This document shows, piece after piece, positions 24,455-33,434 of a stretch of 64,000 nt of DNA. The position numbers were made by a program, and so were the translations under genes. The DNA comes from a bacterium (GTDB lineage: Bacteria > Bacillota > Clostridia > Lachnospirales > Lachnospiraceae): contig JAQYCU010000004.1 of NCBI GenBank assembly GCA_028724545.1, positions 1 to 64,000 on the forward strand. The letters run 5' to 3'. Each line of letters opens with the position of its first letter. The first letter of the stretch is position 1. The notes under the pieces were generated by a model. That model did not search any database, was not told the origin of the DNA, and was given only the letters and a program-made list of their open reading frames with translations.

Positions 24455-24613
24455 GTGTTCCTGCCGTCACCGGCTACCTTTTCTATCGATGGCACGCTCT
24501 CGCTGCGCAAACTACGCAGCAGTACATAGTATCCTGTAAAACAGGATACAAGTACTGGCGAGTTTGTAAGCACCATCTTATAGAAAAGGTAGCCGGTGAC
24601 GGCAGGCAATTCA
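24455..24613 (-). repeat. Structured intergenic repeat, family 1, copy A (159 bp)
   Basis: Perfect 27-bp inverted repeats (24460-24486 and 24580-24606; outer ends CCTGCCG, inner ends CTAT) enclose 93 nt. Inside are a second short stem (GATGG/CCATC), a CTCGC/GCGAG stem, and two side hairpins: CAGTAC-GTATCCTGT with its complement, and GCTGCG-CGCAGC. Copy D at 57133-57291 has the same length, a nearly identical core in the opposite orientation, and arms that differ in sequence but still pair. The outer flanks CAATTCA and GTGTTC are also shared. The element lies between the CDF terminator and the DUF1653 gene. No protein is supported here; frames through it on either strand are by-products of the repeat. 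The gap 24614-24804 holds nothing I recognise. Confidence 0.85.
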
Positions 24614-24804
24614 GGGTGTTGGAGAACTATTTGTCTAAGTGTATGGAAACAATTAACAGAACAGTTGGTTTGTAAGAAGAGTGTGCTGTCAGGCAATTTG
24701 GATTATGGATTTTAAGAATTGTAATTATTATGGCTTCGGATAATTAAGTCAGCATATAAACTTTGCATTTAAATATATAGTGATAAGTAATCACTGAGTG
24801 AAAC

Positions 24805-24819
24805 TTTTATCACATGCCC
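24805..24819 (+). repeat. Isolated copy of the TTTTATCACATGCCC motif
   Basis: This 15-mer also ends the family-2 palindromes at 28591-28606 and 57043-57057 and occurs after element D at 57307-57321. Here it stands alone without a matching arm, about 97 bases before the DUF1653 gene, perhaps a decayed element end. Confidence 0.55.
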
Positions 24820-24915
24820 TTTCTACAAGCCTGCTGCAAAAAAAAGCGTGACAAAAGCAGTGAAAAATAGGATAATAAATGAGAGAATAAAGTGACAAGA
24901 AAGGAAGAAGGAAGT

Positions 24916-25518
24916 ATGGCAGACAGGGAAAAACCAGTCAGTGGAGAATTTTACAGACATTTCAAAGGAAATCTGTATCAGATAAAAATGCTGGCATATG
25001 ACAGCGAAAATTGCAATCCTGTCGTTGTTTATCAGGCGATGTATCCACCATATCAATGCTGGGTAAGAGAATTGGAAGAGTTTATGTCAGTCGTAGATTC
25101 GGACAAATATCCGGATGCCGGACAGAAATATCGTTTTGAAAAAGTAGAAATAGAATGCTTGGGGCAGGAAACAATATTCCCAAAAGAAGTAATATCAGAA
25201 AAAGAAGAGGTATCCTCAAAAGAAGTCACCTGTCCTGAAAAAGGGACAGCAACATCGGATAAGAAAGACAATCAGACGAAAGAGCCGGCATCTGAAATTG
25301 CAATGAAAGGTTTTCTTAAACTTCTGGACGCGCCTACCTTTCACGAAAAACGTCAGATTTTCGTTGGATTGCGTCAGTATTTAGACAAACATATGCTGAG
25401 TAATATTGCCGTGGCACTGGATATTGCATTAGAAGAAGGAACGCAGGAACAACAATACGATTCTATTCTGAAATGTCTGGAAACATTTGAACATTATGAA
25501 GGAGGGAGGCTTCGGTAG
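24916..25518 (+). CDS. DUF1653 domain protein with C-terminal extension
   Basis: The ATG at 24916, behind AGGAAGAAGGAAG, gives 200 aa. Residues 9-75 match DUF1653: G-E-F-Y-R-H-F-K-G-N-L-Y-Q-I, V-V-Y-Q-A-M-Y, W-V-R-E-L-E-E-F-M-S-V-V-D and K-Y-R-F-E-K. A Lys/Glu/Ser-rich linker (about 85-125) follows, then a helical C-terminal part (about 130-200; F-L-K-L-L-D-A-P-T-F-H-E-K) that single-domain DUF1653 proteins lack. Function is unknown. Its stop overlaps the GTG start of the next gene (TAGTG), so the two are coupled. Confidence 0.7.
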   Translation: MADREKPVSGEFYRHFKGNLYQIKMLAYDSENCNPVVVYQAMYPPYQCWVRELEEFMSVVDSDKYPDAGQKYRFEKVEIECLGQETIFPKEVISEKEEVSSKEVTCPEKGTATSDKKDNQTKEPASEIAMKGFLKLLDAPTFHEKRQIFVGLRQYLDKHMLSNIAVALDIALEEGTQEQQYDSILKCLETFEHYEGGRLR

Positions 25519-26585
25519 TGATAGAAAAAATCATCAATAGTTTTTTCTACGGGAATCTAAAAACAAAATTGTTTTTATGGACCGTGCTGCTATTTGCATT
25601 AGGTGCCATCTTTCTACTGCTGGCAGGCATCGTTCTCGGACTTCCGGTTTTGGGGGCTTCCGGCATTGCAGTGGGGCTGGTTGGATTTGTGATTTCACAG
25701 TCCGTATCGCTAAATGATTTGCAAAAAGAAAAGAAACAAAAAAATGAAAAAAAACGGAAAAAAGACAGTGCTGTAGGACAATATGCCTCTGGCAAAGGCA
25801 AAGAAACAGAAGAGGAACAGAATGCAACGAAGAATACAAAAAAAGAAAAAGAGAAAGCAAAGGCACAGTATCTGGCCTCAATGGATGAGAAAAAGTTAAA
25901 AAAGACAATGAAAGAGCACAAAGTCAATCAGATTCACGTTAAAGTAATGATTGATTCCTATCCGGAGAAACAAATTGAGCAGGCACCTGCGTTTATGTGG
26001 AGAACGGACACAATGCTGCATTTTATGGTACTTTCGGATGGTGCTTATGAATTTGAAGTTCCCCTCAATGAAATCACGGGATTTCTGCTGGTAAAAAATG
26101 TACCGGCAGACAAAGAGAGAGATTATGCTTCTTTCAAAATTTCTAATTATATTACAAAAATGTTCCAACCGTATCTGCCGGAATATTTTGAAAGTACAAA
26201 AGATGGACAGCTGCAAATCAGCAAAAACACATTCCGGATTGAACCGGGGATTTATCTGACGAATGCATCTGTTTCAAATCTGAGAAAAGTTTTGCTTCCG
26301 GGAGTTGCATTTTTGGTTGATGACCAGGTTATTGCATCTAGGCGTTTTAACGAATATTTCAAGGAACTGTATCGTGAAAGCCTGTTGTGCAAAAATATGG
26401 TCATAACTCTGGAGGAATACAAAAAAGAAGTAGAAAAAACATTAGACGCTCTTGTTGTGGCACCGATTCCCGGCTCGGAATTTGTAAATACATTATATGA
26501 CCTGAGCCATTATCATTTGATTACAAAGGAGTATGTGGCTGTGTATACACAGAAATACCGGGAGTTGCATTTAGACAAAAAGTAG
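25518..26585 (+). CDS. Hypothetical membrane protein with cytosolic domain
   Basis: This 355-aa protein starts with GTG at 25518, overlapping the previous stop and preceded by GGAGGGAGG. Two adjacent hydrophobic helices (about 15-62) form a hairpin with a short G-L-P-V-L-G-A-S loop. A strongly charged K/E/N stretch (about 70-125) and a folded domain of about 220 residues without recognisable motifs follow. I do not recognise the family. Coupling to the DUF1653 gene suggests a joint role. The gap of about 200 bases after it leads into the recA promoter. Confidence 0.65.
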   Translation: MIEKIINSFFYGNLKTKLFLWTVLLFALGAIFLLLAGIVLGLPVLGASGIAVGLVGFVISQSVSLNDLQKEKKQKNEKKRKKDSAVGQYASGKGKETEEEQNATKNTKKEKEKAKAQYLASMDEKKLKKTMKEHKVNQIHVKVMIDSYPEKQIEQAPAFMWRTDTMLHFMVLSDGAYEFEVPLNEITGFLLVKNVPADKERDYASFKISNYITKMFQPYLPEYFESTKDGQLQISKNTFRIEPGIYLTNASVSNLRKVLLPGVAFLVDDQVIASRRFNEYFKELYRESLLCKNMVITLEEYKKEVEKTLDALVVAPIPGSEFVNTLYDLSHYHLITKEYVAVYTQKYRELHLDKK

Positions 26586-26782
26586 CATCAAAAATTGTGC
26601 AATATTCACATTGACATATGTAACGTAAAATGATACCGTTTAGGTATCATTTTTGGCCTTTGCAATTTTGTCATACGCGATGGTTGGTGTATGGCAGAAA
26701 TCACTGATTTGGATATGGATGGTCTGGGATGGGAGAGAGTACCAGGTCTTCATCAGATACAGGAGCACAGGAAAAAATAGTG

Positions 26783-26830
26783 TTGACAGACAGGAAAAAG
26801 TAGTTTATGATACATTTAGAACATTTGTTC
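26783..26830 (+). promoter_or_regulatory. recA promoter with LexA (SOS) operator
   Basis: TTGACA (26783-26788), exactly 17 bases and TATGAT (26806-26811) form a near-consensus sigma-A promoter. The perfect palindrome GAACATTTGTTC (26819-26830) fits the Gram-positive SOS box (GAAC, four bases, GTTC) and covers the expected transcription start. LexA bound there would block recA until DNA damage. Confidence 0.9.
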
Positions 26831-26880
26831 GTGATAAGGTAAGATATCAGAACACAGGAATGAGCAGAAAGGAAAAGATT

Positions 26881-27954
26881 ATGGCAAAAGAAATCAAGAT
26901 GGATGAAAATAAGAAAAAAGCATTAGAAGCTGCTATGGCACAGATAGAGAAGCAATATGGTAAAGGTTCTATTATGAAACTGGGAGATAATGCACATCTG
27001 AGTGTGGAAACGGTGCCTTCCGGTTCTCTCGGACTTGACCTTGCACTTGGAGTAGGTGGTATTCCGAAGGGAAGAATTATCGAAATTTATGGACCAGAGT
27101 CAGGTGGTAAGACAACAGTTGCACTTCATATGGTGGCAGAAGTCCAGAAACAGGGTGGCATTGCCGGATTTATTGATGCTGAGCATGCGTTAGACCCGGT
27201 TTATGCAAAGGCAATCGGTGTTGATATTGACAACTTATATATTTCACAGCCGGATACAGGAGAGCAGGCATTAGAGATTGCTGAAACAATGGTTCGCTCT
27301 ACGGCGATTGACATCGTTATTGTGGATTCGGTTGCTGCCTTAGTACCAAAAGCAGAAATCGAGGGAGATATGGGAGACAGCCATGTTGGTCTGCAGGCAA
27401 GACTGATGTCTCAGGCATTGCGTAAACTGACTGGCATCATAGGAAAGACCAGTTGTAGCGTTGTATTTATTAACCAGTTGCGTGAAAAAGTAGGCGTTAT
27501 GTTTGGTAATCCGGAAACAACAACGGGTGGCCGTGCATTGAAATATTATTCATCTGTTCGCCTGGAAGTTCGTCGTGGAGAGCAAATCAAAAAAGATGGT
27601 GAGGCAATCGGTAACCGAACAAAGATTAAAGTTGTAAAGAATAAAGTGGCACCACCATTCCGTTCTGCCGAAGTGGATATTATTTATGGCGAAGGAATTT
27701 CGACAGAAGGCGAGATACTGGATTTGGCAGCTGAAGAGGGCATTATTGTAAAGAGTGGTGCATGGTATGCTTATGAAGGAAATAAGATTGGTCAGGGAAG
27801 AGAAAATGCAAAAACGTATCTGAAGGAACATCCGGAAGTATTAGAAGAAGTAGAACAAAAAGTCCGTGACAAATATTTTAATAAACCAGAAGAGGAAAGC
27901 ACACAAGAAGAGGCTGGAGAAACTCCGGCAAAAGAAAAGGAAGCAGATGAGTAA
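26881..27954 (+). CDS. recA: Recombinase RecA
   Basis: The start at 26881, behind AAAGGAAAAG, gives 357 aa beginning [10 protein letters not shown]. Walker A is G-P-E-S-G-G-K-T-T at about residue 70; further marks are Y-G-K-G-S-I-M and [23 protein letters not shown]. The C-terminus is acidic. RecA forms filaments on single-stranded DNA for strand exchange and triggers LexA cleavage. recX starts in a TAATG overlap, the usual pairing of recombinase and modulator. Confidence 0.98.
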   Translation: MAKEIKMDENKKKALEAAMAQIEKQYGKGSIMKLGDNAHLSVETVPSGSLGLDLALGVGGIPKGRIIEIYGPESGGKTTVALHMVAEVQKQGGIAGFIDAEHALDPVYAKAIGVDIDNLYISQPDTGEQALEIAETMVRSTAIDIVIVDSVAALVPKAEIEGDMGDSHVGLQARLMSQALRKLTGIIGKTSCSVVFINQLREKVGVMFGNPETTTGGRALKYYSSVRLEVRRGEQIKKDGEAIGNRTKIKVVKNKVAPPFRSAEVDIIYGEGISTEGEILDLAAEEGIIVKSGAWYAYEGNKIGQGRENAKTYLKEHPEVLEEVEQKVRDKYFNKPEEESTQEEAGETPAKEKEADE

Positions 27955-28439
27955 TGATGTCAGCAGAAAAGCAGGAGCAGACTGAGGAACGTTTTCTGGC
28001 AGGACGAAAAAAAGCAATGGCATTGCTGAATCATAATGACCGTACCGAGTGGGAACTACGTGACCGTATGAAACGGAGTGGTTATGAAGAAGATGTTATT
28101 GAAGATGCGATAGCTTACGTAGAAAGTTTTCATTATATTGATGATAAACGATATGCGATGCGGTTTGCCGAAATTTATTGCGAAAGCAGAAGCATTCAAC
28201 GGATTCGTCAGGATTTACAAAAACGCCACGTAAGTGAAGAGTATATTACACTGGCACTTGAAAACATTAACTGGGATGACTCGGCAGCACTGCAAAAGGA
28301 AATTCATAAATTAGTAAAAAAAGAAATGACAGCAGATGATTCCATTTCCTATGAAGAAAAGCAAAAAATAGCAGCAAAACTATATCGCAAAGGGTTCCGG
28401 ACAGAAGACATATTTCGTGAATTGGATAGCCTGTCCTGA
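27954..28439 (+). CDS. recX: RecA regulator RecX
   Basis: This 161-aa all-helical protein carries the RecX repeats: A-L-L-N-H-N-D-R-T-E-W-E-L-R-D-R-M-K-R-S-G-Y near the N-terminus, Y-I-D-D-K-R-Y-A-M-R-F-A-E-I-Y, and R-K-G-F-R-T-E-D-I-F-R-E at the end. RecX binds the groove of RecA filaments and limits recombination. Start codon and recA stop overlap (TAATG at 27952); a second in-frame ATG follows immediately at 27957. Confidence 0.92.
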   Translation: MMSAEKQEQTEERFLAGRKKAMALLNHNDRTEWELRDRMKRSGYEEDVIEDAIAYVESFHYIDDKRYAMRFAEIYCESRSIQRIRQDLQKRHVSEEYITLALENINWDDSAALQKEIHKLVKKEMTADDSISYEEKQKIAAKLYRKGFRTEDIFRELDSLS

Positions 28440-28524
28440 AAAATAGCAGGACAACCAACCTGTAACCTGTGGTGTTCAGTTTAGAACGAATATCTGAAAA
28501 TAGCAGAACAGCCAACCTGTAAAT

Positions 28525-28606
28525 GGGCTGTGAGATAGACAGATTTCCTAAAAGCAGCAAAGCGCGAGCGTGCTGCTATAGGAAATCTGTTTTTATCACA
28601 TACCCC
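28525..28606 (+). repeat. Palindromic intergenic element, family 2, copy B
   Basis: A 12-bp perfect stem (28539-28550 ACAGATTTCCTA with 28579-28590) continues inward with AGCAGCA/TGCTGCT around an AAGCGCGAGCG loop, and outward imperfectly to a TTTTATCACATACCCC end (28591-28606). Copy C at 56911-57057 has the same arms and the AGCAGCACGCTC core plus a 60-base insertion. It stands between recX and the rny promoter, and may terminate recX although no long T run follows the inner stem. Confidence 0.75.
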
Positions 28607-28643
28607 TTAAAAGTCTACAGCGAAAATGATTCTAGTGGTTTAC

Positions 28644-28672
28644 TTGACAGATTCGTATATAAAGTATAAAAT
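28644..28672 (+). promoter_or_regulatory. Sigma-A promoter of rny
   Basis: TTGACA (28644-28649), 17 bases and TAAAAT (28667-28672) give a strong housekeeping promoter about 45 bases upstream of the rny ribosome site. Confidence 0.8.
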
Positions 28673-28724
28673 TATAGTGTTGTATTTGTGCAATGAATAT
28701 AATATAAGGAGGTGCTCCTGTTCG

Positions 28725-30293
28725 ATGTTACCAGTGGCTATTAAAATTATATTGGCCATTGTGGTTATGCTTGTTGTTATTGTTGTAACAGCTCTGATTG
28801 CGAAAAAAGTTTCCATTCAGAACTATAAAGAGCGCGAAGAATCAAAACTTGGCGATGCTGAAACAAAAGCAAGAGTTATTATTGATGAAGCTTTAAAAAC
28901 AGCAGAAACAAAGAAGCGTGAAGCACTGCTCGAAGCAAAAGAAGAAGCAATCAAAAACAAAAAAGAAATTGAGCGCGAATCAAAAGAGCGAAGAGCAGAA
29001 TTACAGCAGTATGAAAAACGAGTATTATCGAAAGAGGAAGCTCTGGATAAGAAATCGGAAGTATTAGAAAAGAGAGAATCCAAGTTAAATGAAAAGAATG
29101 CTGATTTGGACAAACAAAAACAAGAGTTGGCAAAGATTAAAGAAAGTCATTTAAGAGAACTTGAGAAAATTTCTGGACTGACTACCGAGGAAGCAAAGGA
29201 ATATCTGTTAAGATCTGTTGAAGAAGATGTAAAGCATGAAAAAGCAGTTCTGATTAAAGAACTGGAAAGACAAGCAAAAGAAGAAGCTGATAAGAAAGCA
29301 AAAGATTATGTAGTTACAGCCATTCAGCGTTGTGCTGCAGACCATGTGGCTGAAACAACGATTACTGTTGTACAGTTACCAAATGATGAAATGAAGGGAA
29401 GAATTATCGGACGTGAAGGTCGAAATATTCGTACCCTGGAAACTATGACAGGTGTCAATCTTATTATAGATGACACACCGGAAGCAGTCGTTTTGTCAAG
29501 TTTTGACGGTGTTCGACGAGAAGTAGCGAGAATCGCGCTTGAAAAACTTATTGTAGATGGAAGAATTCATCCGGCGAGAATAGAGGAAACGGTAGAGAAG
29601 GCTCAGAAAGAAGTTGAGTCGATGATTCGTGAGGAGGGTGAAGCTGCTACGTTAGAAGTTGGCGTACATGGCATCAACCCAGAACTTATTCGTTTGTTAG
29701 GAAGAATGAAATTTAGAACCAGTTACGGTCAGAATGCATTAAAGCATTCTATTGAAGTGGCACATTTATCTGGTTTGCTGGCAGGTGAAATCGGTGCTGA
29801 TGTGCGACTGGCAAAAAGAGCTGGTTTATTGCATGATATAGGTAAGTCTATCGATCAGGATATGGAAGGTACTCATGTTCAGATTGGTGCAGAACTTTGT
29901 CGAAAGTACAAGGAATCTGCTACTGTAATCAATGCAGTTGAAGCTCATCATGGCGATGTAGAACCGGAAACGATGATTGCTTGTATTGTACAGGCAGCAG
30001 ATACCATTTCTGCGGCACGTCCAGGTGCACGTAGAGAAACATTAGAAACATATACAAACAGATTGAAACAATTAGAAGACATTTCAAATGGTTTTCAGGG
30101 AGTTGAGAAATCATTTGCAATTCAGGCAGGCCGTGAACTTCGTGTTATGGTTGTTCCTGAAAAGATTTCAGATGATGAAATGGTTCTTCTGGCAAGAGAT
30201 ATTTCAAAACAGATTGAAAGCGAATTAAAATATCCGGGACAGATTAAGGTTAATGTAATTCGTGAATCCAGAGTAACTGATTATGCGAAATAA
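28725..30293 (+). CDS. rny: Ribonuclease Y
   Basis: The start at 28725 follows AAGGAGG (a rather long 12-base spacing) and gives 522 aa, the normal length. An N-terminal membrane helix (about 5-25) is followed by a long K/E/A coiled coil (about 30-200), a KH domain with [12 protein letters not shown] at about 225, and an HD domain with [10 protein letters not shown] at about 370. RNase Y is the membrane-bound endonuclease that starts bulk mRNA decay in Gram-positives. Single-gene unit: own promoter upstream and terminator downstream. Confidence 0.97.
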   Translation: MLPVAIKIILAIVVMLVVIVVTALIAKKVSIQNYKEREESKLGDAETKARVIIDEALKTAETKKREALLEAKEEAIKNKKEIERESKERRAELQQYEKRVLSKEEALDKKSEVLEKRESKLNEKNADLDKQKQELAKIKESHLRELEKISGLTTEEAKEYLLRSVEEDVKHEKAVLIKELERQAKEEADKKAKDYVVTAIQRCAADHVAETTITVVQLPNDEMKGRIIGREGRNIRTLETMTGVNLIIDDTPEAVVLSSFDGVRREVARIALEKLIVDGRIHPARIEETVEKAQKEVESMIREEGEAATLEVGVHGINPELIRLLGRMKFRTSYGQNALKHSIEVAHLSGLLAGEIGADVRLAKRAGLLHDIGKSIDQDMEGTHVQIGAELCRKYKESATVINAVEAHHGDVEPETMIACIVQAADTISAARPGARRETLETYTNRLKQLEDISNGFQGVEKSFAIQAGRELRVMVVPEKISDDEMVLLARDISKQIESELKYPGQIKVNVIRESRVTDYAK

Positions 30294-30318
30294 TCACAAT
30301 GTCTTAACATGAGCAAAG

Positions 30319-30346
30319 GGAGTTGTCGGATGACAACTCCTTTTTT
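30319..30346 (+). terminator. Intrinsic terminator of rny
   Basis: GGAGTTGTC pairs perfectly with GACAACTCC around GGAT and is followed by six T. Confidence 0.95.
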
Positions 30347-30401
30347 GTACCATAGATTTTGGATGGCAGGGCAGAAAATGAATGGAGCAAAGGGGATTTA
30401 A

Positions 30402-31772
30402 ATGGTTATTTTACGCAGACAAGAGAATCAAAATACAACGAAAAAAAGTTTTATAGAAGAGTTTTCACAAAAAAACATATATGGCAGTGAGTATTCTGTC
30501 GGATTTGCTGTCGATATCGGAACAACTACAATTGCAATTTATGCGATAGATTTCGCGAAGGGAACAATGATTGGCAGCTTATCGGAGATAAATCAGCAGA
30601 CCACTTTGGGAGCTGATGTTATGATGCGGATTATGCATGCTGTTTCTGGAAAAGCAGAGCAATTGCATCAGATGGTAGTTGCCCAGGTAGAGCAAATGGC
30701 AGCTGAGATTTTGTCATCACGGCAAATCAATCTGTCGGATAGCAGCAAGGTATGTTTTTGTGTGGTTGGAAATACAACGATGTGCCACCTGTTTTTAGGA
30801 AAAGATGTAACAGGACTGGCCGGATATCCATTTTCACCGGCATATCAGGGAAGTGAGGAATGCCACGGAAAAGAACTGGGAATGAAACGGTTTAGAGATT
30901 CCAAAGTAAAAGTTCTGGCAGGAATTGCAGGACACGTTGGGAGTGATGCATTGGCAGTGATTGGTGCAAAGTCGCTATTTCAGGCAGGAAAAATACAGTT
31001 AGCAATAGATTTGGGTACCAACGCTGAAATTATATTAAACAAAAAAGGAAAGGTTTTTGTCTGTTCAACAGCAGCCGGACCGGCTTTTGAAGGGAAAGGA
31101 ATATGCTGTGGTATGGCAGCAAAAACGGGTGCCGTGAATGGTGTCCGTATTTTGAAAAATGGTAATATTGTTCTGGATGTGATAGACAGCGTTGAACCGT
31201 CGGGGATTTGTGGTTCGGGTTTGGTTGATTTGTTAGCACAACTGGCTGGCTGTGGCATCATACAAAAGGATGGCTACTTGCTGTCAAAAGAAGAGGCACA
31301 GGAGGCAGGTGTTTTGCCGGAACTTTGCAGTCAACTGGCAAAAAGAGATGAAAAAAATGCTTTTGTACTATATTCTGGGGGAAAAGGAAAAAAAGAAGTC
31401 TTTCTGACACAGCAGGATATTCGTAATCTGCAATTGGCAAAGAGTGCCATCCAGGCAGGAGTACAGTGTCTGTTGCAGACTGGAGGGGTAACTTTGGAAG
31501 AAACAGATGAAATAATCATAGCAGGCGTGCTTGGCAGCTGCCTGCATCCGGCAAACGCTGTTCAAATCGGATTACTGCCCAAGGCAGACGGGGATAAAAT
31601 GTGCTTTGCAGGAAATGCAGCAGGACAGGGAGCAGTAGCAGTCATGCTGGATGAAAAGTTTGCAGAAAAGCTGGAAAAACTTGCAAGAAAAATACAACAT
31701 ATCGAATTAGCACAGGAACCGGATTTCCAAGAGAAATTATTGAATGCCATGAATTTTGAGGGTTGGTTCTAA
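30402..31772 (+). CDS. ASKHA-fold ATPase like the C-terminal part of corrinoid activator RACo (DUF4445), without a ferredoxin domain
   Basis: This 456-aa protein shows the ASKHA pattern of reductive activators of corrinoid proteins: G-F-A-V-D-I-G-T-T-T-I-A at about residue 35, C-F-C-V-V-G-N-T-T-M-C-H-L-F at about 117, L-A-I-D-L-G-T-N-A-E at about 200, C-S-T-A-A-G-P-A-F-E-G and S-G-I-C-G-S-G-L-V-D. RACo enzymes reduce Co(II)-corrinoids with ATP and carry a [2Fe-2S] ferredoxin domain at the N-terminus. Here only about 30 poorly conserved residues precede the ASKHA core and no CxxxxCxxC-type cluster site is present. No methyltransferase or corrinoid protein is adjacent. It may act with a separate electron donor, or have another role. 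Confidence 0.8.
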   Translation: MVILRRQENQNTTKKSFIEEFSQKNIYGSEYSVGFAVDIGTTTIAIYAIDFAKGTMIGSLSEINQQTTLGADVMMRIMHAVSGKAEQLHQMVVAQVEQMAAEILSSRQINLSDSSKVCFCVVGNTTMCHLFLGKDVTGLAGYPFSPAYQGSEECHGKELGMKRFRDSKVKVLAGIAGHVGSDALAVIGAKSLFQAGKIQLAIDLGTNAEIILNKKGKVFVCSTAAGPAFEGKGICCGMAAKTGAVNGVRILKNGNIVLDVIDSVEPSGICGSGLVDLLAQLAGCGIIQKDGYLLSKEEAQEAGVLPELCSQLAKRDEKNAFVLYSGGKGKKEVFLTQQDIRNLQLAKSAIQAGVQCLLQTGGVTLEETDEIIIAGVLGSCLHPANAVQIGLLPKADGDKMCFAGNAAGQGAVAVMLDEKFAEKLEKLARKIQHIELAQEPDFQEKLLNAMNFEGWF

Positions 31773-31835
31773 AACGGAAAAGTGGTAAGATTACTATAGA
31801 TTATATGCATAAAAATGACAACAGGAGGCAGACAG

Positions 31836-32627
31836 ATGCAATTAGGATTTATTGGTGCAGGAAATATGGCACAGGCTATGATAGGTGGGGTGCTGGAATC
31901 AGGATTGATTGGTGCAGATAACATCATAGCATCAGCAGCTACAAAAGCGACCACGGAACGTGTGAAAGAGCAGTTTCACATTCATACGACATTGGACAAT
32001 CGGGAAGTTGCACAGGCAGATATTATTGTGCTTGCAGTAAAACCGGTATATTGCGAACAGGTGCTGGAAGAAATCAAATCAGAAGTCAGTGATAAACAGA
32101 TTGTGATTTCGATTGCTGCAGGTAAGAGTATGTCATGGCTGGAAGATATGCTTGGTGTGGACAAAAAAATTGTCAGAACGATGCCAAATACACCGGCATT
32201 AGTAGGCGAAGGTATTACTGCTGTTTGTCCAAACCGGAACATTACAGAGGACGATTTGAAAAAAGTCTGCGATATATTAGAGAGTTTTGGTAAAGCAGAA
32301 GTGATTTCAGAATCTATGATGGATGCTGTTATTGCTGTCAGTGGCAGCTCGCCGGCCTATGTTTTTATGTTTATAGAAGCGATGGCAGATGCTGCAGTCG
32401 CTGAAGGTATGCCAAGAGCGCAGGCCTACCGTTTTGCTGCACAGTCTGTTTTGGGCAGTGCCAGGATGGTATTGGAAACGCAGAAACATCCGGGTGAATT
32501 AAAAGATATGGTATGCTCACCGGCAGGTACAACAATAGAGGCTGTCCGTGCTTTGGAAGAAACAGGGTTCCGGGGAAGCGTAATGACAGCGATGAAAGCA
32601 TGCGCAGACAAATCAAGAAATATGTAG
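31836..32627 (+). CDS. proC: Pyrroline-5-carboxylate reductase
   Basis: The start at 31836, behind ACAGGAGGCAG, gives 263 aa opening with the Rossmann motif L-G-F-I-G-A-G-N-M-A-Q-A-M-I. Other ProC marks are A-V-K-P, R-T-M-P-N-T-P-A-L-V-G-E-G-I-T and the C-terminal signature H-P-G-E-L-K-D-M-V-C-S-P-A-G-T-T-I. It reduces pyrroline-5-carboxylate to proline with NAD(P)H, the last step of proline synthesis. proA/proB are not in the window. Confidence 0.96.
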   Translation: MQLGFIGAGNMAQAMIGGVLESGLIGADNIIASAATKATTERVKEQFHIHTTLDNREVAQADIIVLAVKPVYCEQVLEEIKSEVSDKQIVISIAAGKSMSWLEDMLGVDKKIVRTMPNTPALVGEGITAVCPNRNITEDDLKKVCDILESFGKAEVISESMMDAVIAVSGSSPAYVFMFIEAMADAAVAEGMPRAQAYRFAAQSVLGSARMVLETQKHPGELKDMVCSPAGTTIEAVRALEETGFRGSVMTAMKACADKSRNM

Positions 32628-32714
32628 CGATATCAGGAAAACAGACATTTTTTGAATGGATGAAAGAATCAATACATAAGATAAAGCAAACAGAAAAAGC
32701 GAATGGAAAGAAAA

Positions 32715-33401
32715 ATGATTTCTGTCAAAGATTTTTTGCAAAAATGGTTTGTTTCATATGATAAAAAGAAGCAAAAACATATTCGGAATAGTATTTATGG
32801 CATATTCTGCTTTTTTGTTTTTGGCAGTGTTATGATGCAGATAGAACTGGTACGCACGATGCAGATGCAGGTGCAGGTTTGTGAAAAAATGCAAAAAGAC
32901 TGCACAGGACAGGAGATACGTGTGCTGCTGCAGGAGATAACGTGTTTTCCGGTTCGTCAGGATGCAATGGGAGAAGAAACGTATTTTTATGAAAATAGTT
33001 ATGGGCAGGCAAGGACATATGGAGGCAAACGCCGGCATGAAGGAATCGATATTATGACATCAAATAATCAGCCCGGGTATTTTCAGATTCAGACTGTTTG
33101 TGACGGTGTTGTAGAAAAAACAGGGTGGCTTCCCCTGGGTGGATACCGTGTTGGTATCAGAAGCAAAGCCGGGTATTATTACTACTATGCACATCTGGAC
33201 AGATATGCAAAGGGAATTGTTCCCGGAAAAAAGGTTTCGGCAGGAGAATTAATAGGGTATATGGGGAATACAGGATATGGCGCAGAAGGAACAAAAGGGA
33301 AGTTTGCTGTACATCTTCATTTTGGAATTTATGCTCCGGGAGAAAAATCCATAAATCCTTATTATATGTTACAATATATTACGAAAATGCAGAATAGTTA
33401 A
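32715..33401 (+). CDS. Membrane-anchored M23 (LytM) family metallopeptidase
   Basis: The 228-aa product from 32715 has GGAAAG just upstream; an ATG at 32703 in frame adds four residues and cannot be excluded. One membrane helix (about residues 25-45) leaves the rest outside. The LytM domain shows R-R-H-E-G-I-D-I (zinc His and Asp), Y-Y-Y-Y-A-H-L-D and the H-x-H motif in V-H-L-H-F-G-I-Y, so all zinc ligands are present. M23 enzymes cut peptide cross-links of peptidoglycan. Size and anchor resemble SpoIIQ/SpoIVFA-like or general wall hydrolases. It lies between proC and the alarmone synthetase gene. Confidence 0.85.
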   Translation: MISVKDFLQKWFVSYDKKKQKHIRNSIYGIFCFFVFGSVMMQIELVRTMQMQVQVCEKMQKDCTGQEIRVLLQEITCFPVRQDAMGEETYFYENSYGQARTYGGKRRHEGIDIMTSNNQPGYFQIQTVCDGVVEKTGWLPLGGYRVGIRSKAGYYYYYAHLDRYAKGIVPGKKVSAGELIGYMGNTGYGAEGTKGKFAVHLHFGIYAPGEKSINPYYMLQYITKMQNS

Positions 33402-33434
33402 AAGAAAAGAGCCATTGCAGGATTGGAGGTTTCT

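Noticed and set aside
24388-24696. A minus-strand frame across element A and a plus-strand frame across element D (57074-57367) whose translations share the sequence S-P-V-L-V-S-C-F and Y-Y-V-L-L-R-S-L
   Set aside because: The shared peptide is a translation of the structured DNA repeat. The arms change by compensated substitutions that keep pairing, not protein sequence, and neither frame has a ribosome site.
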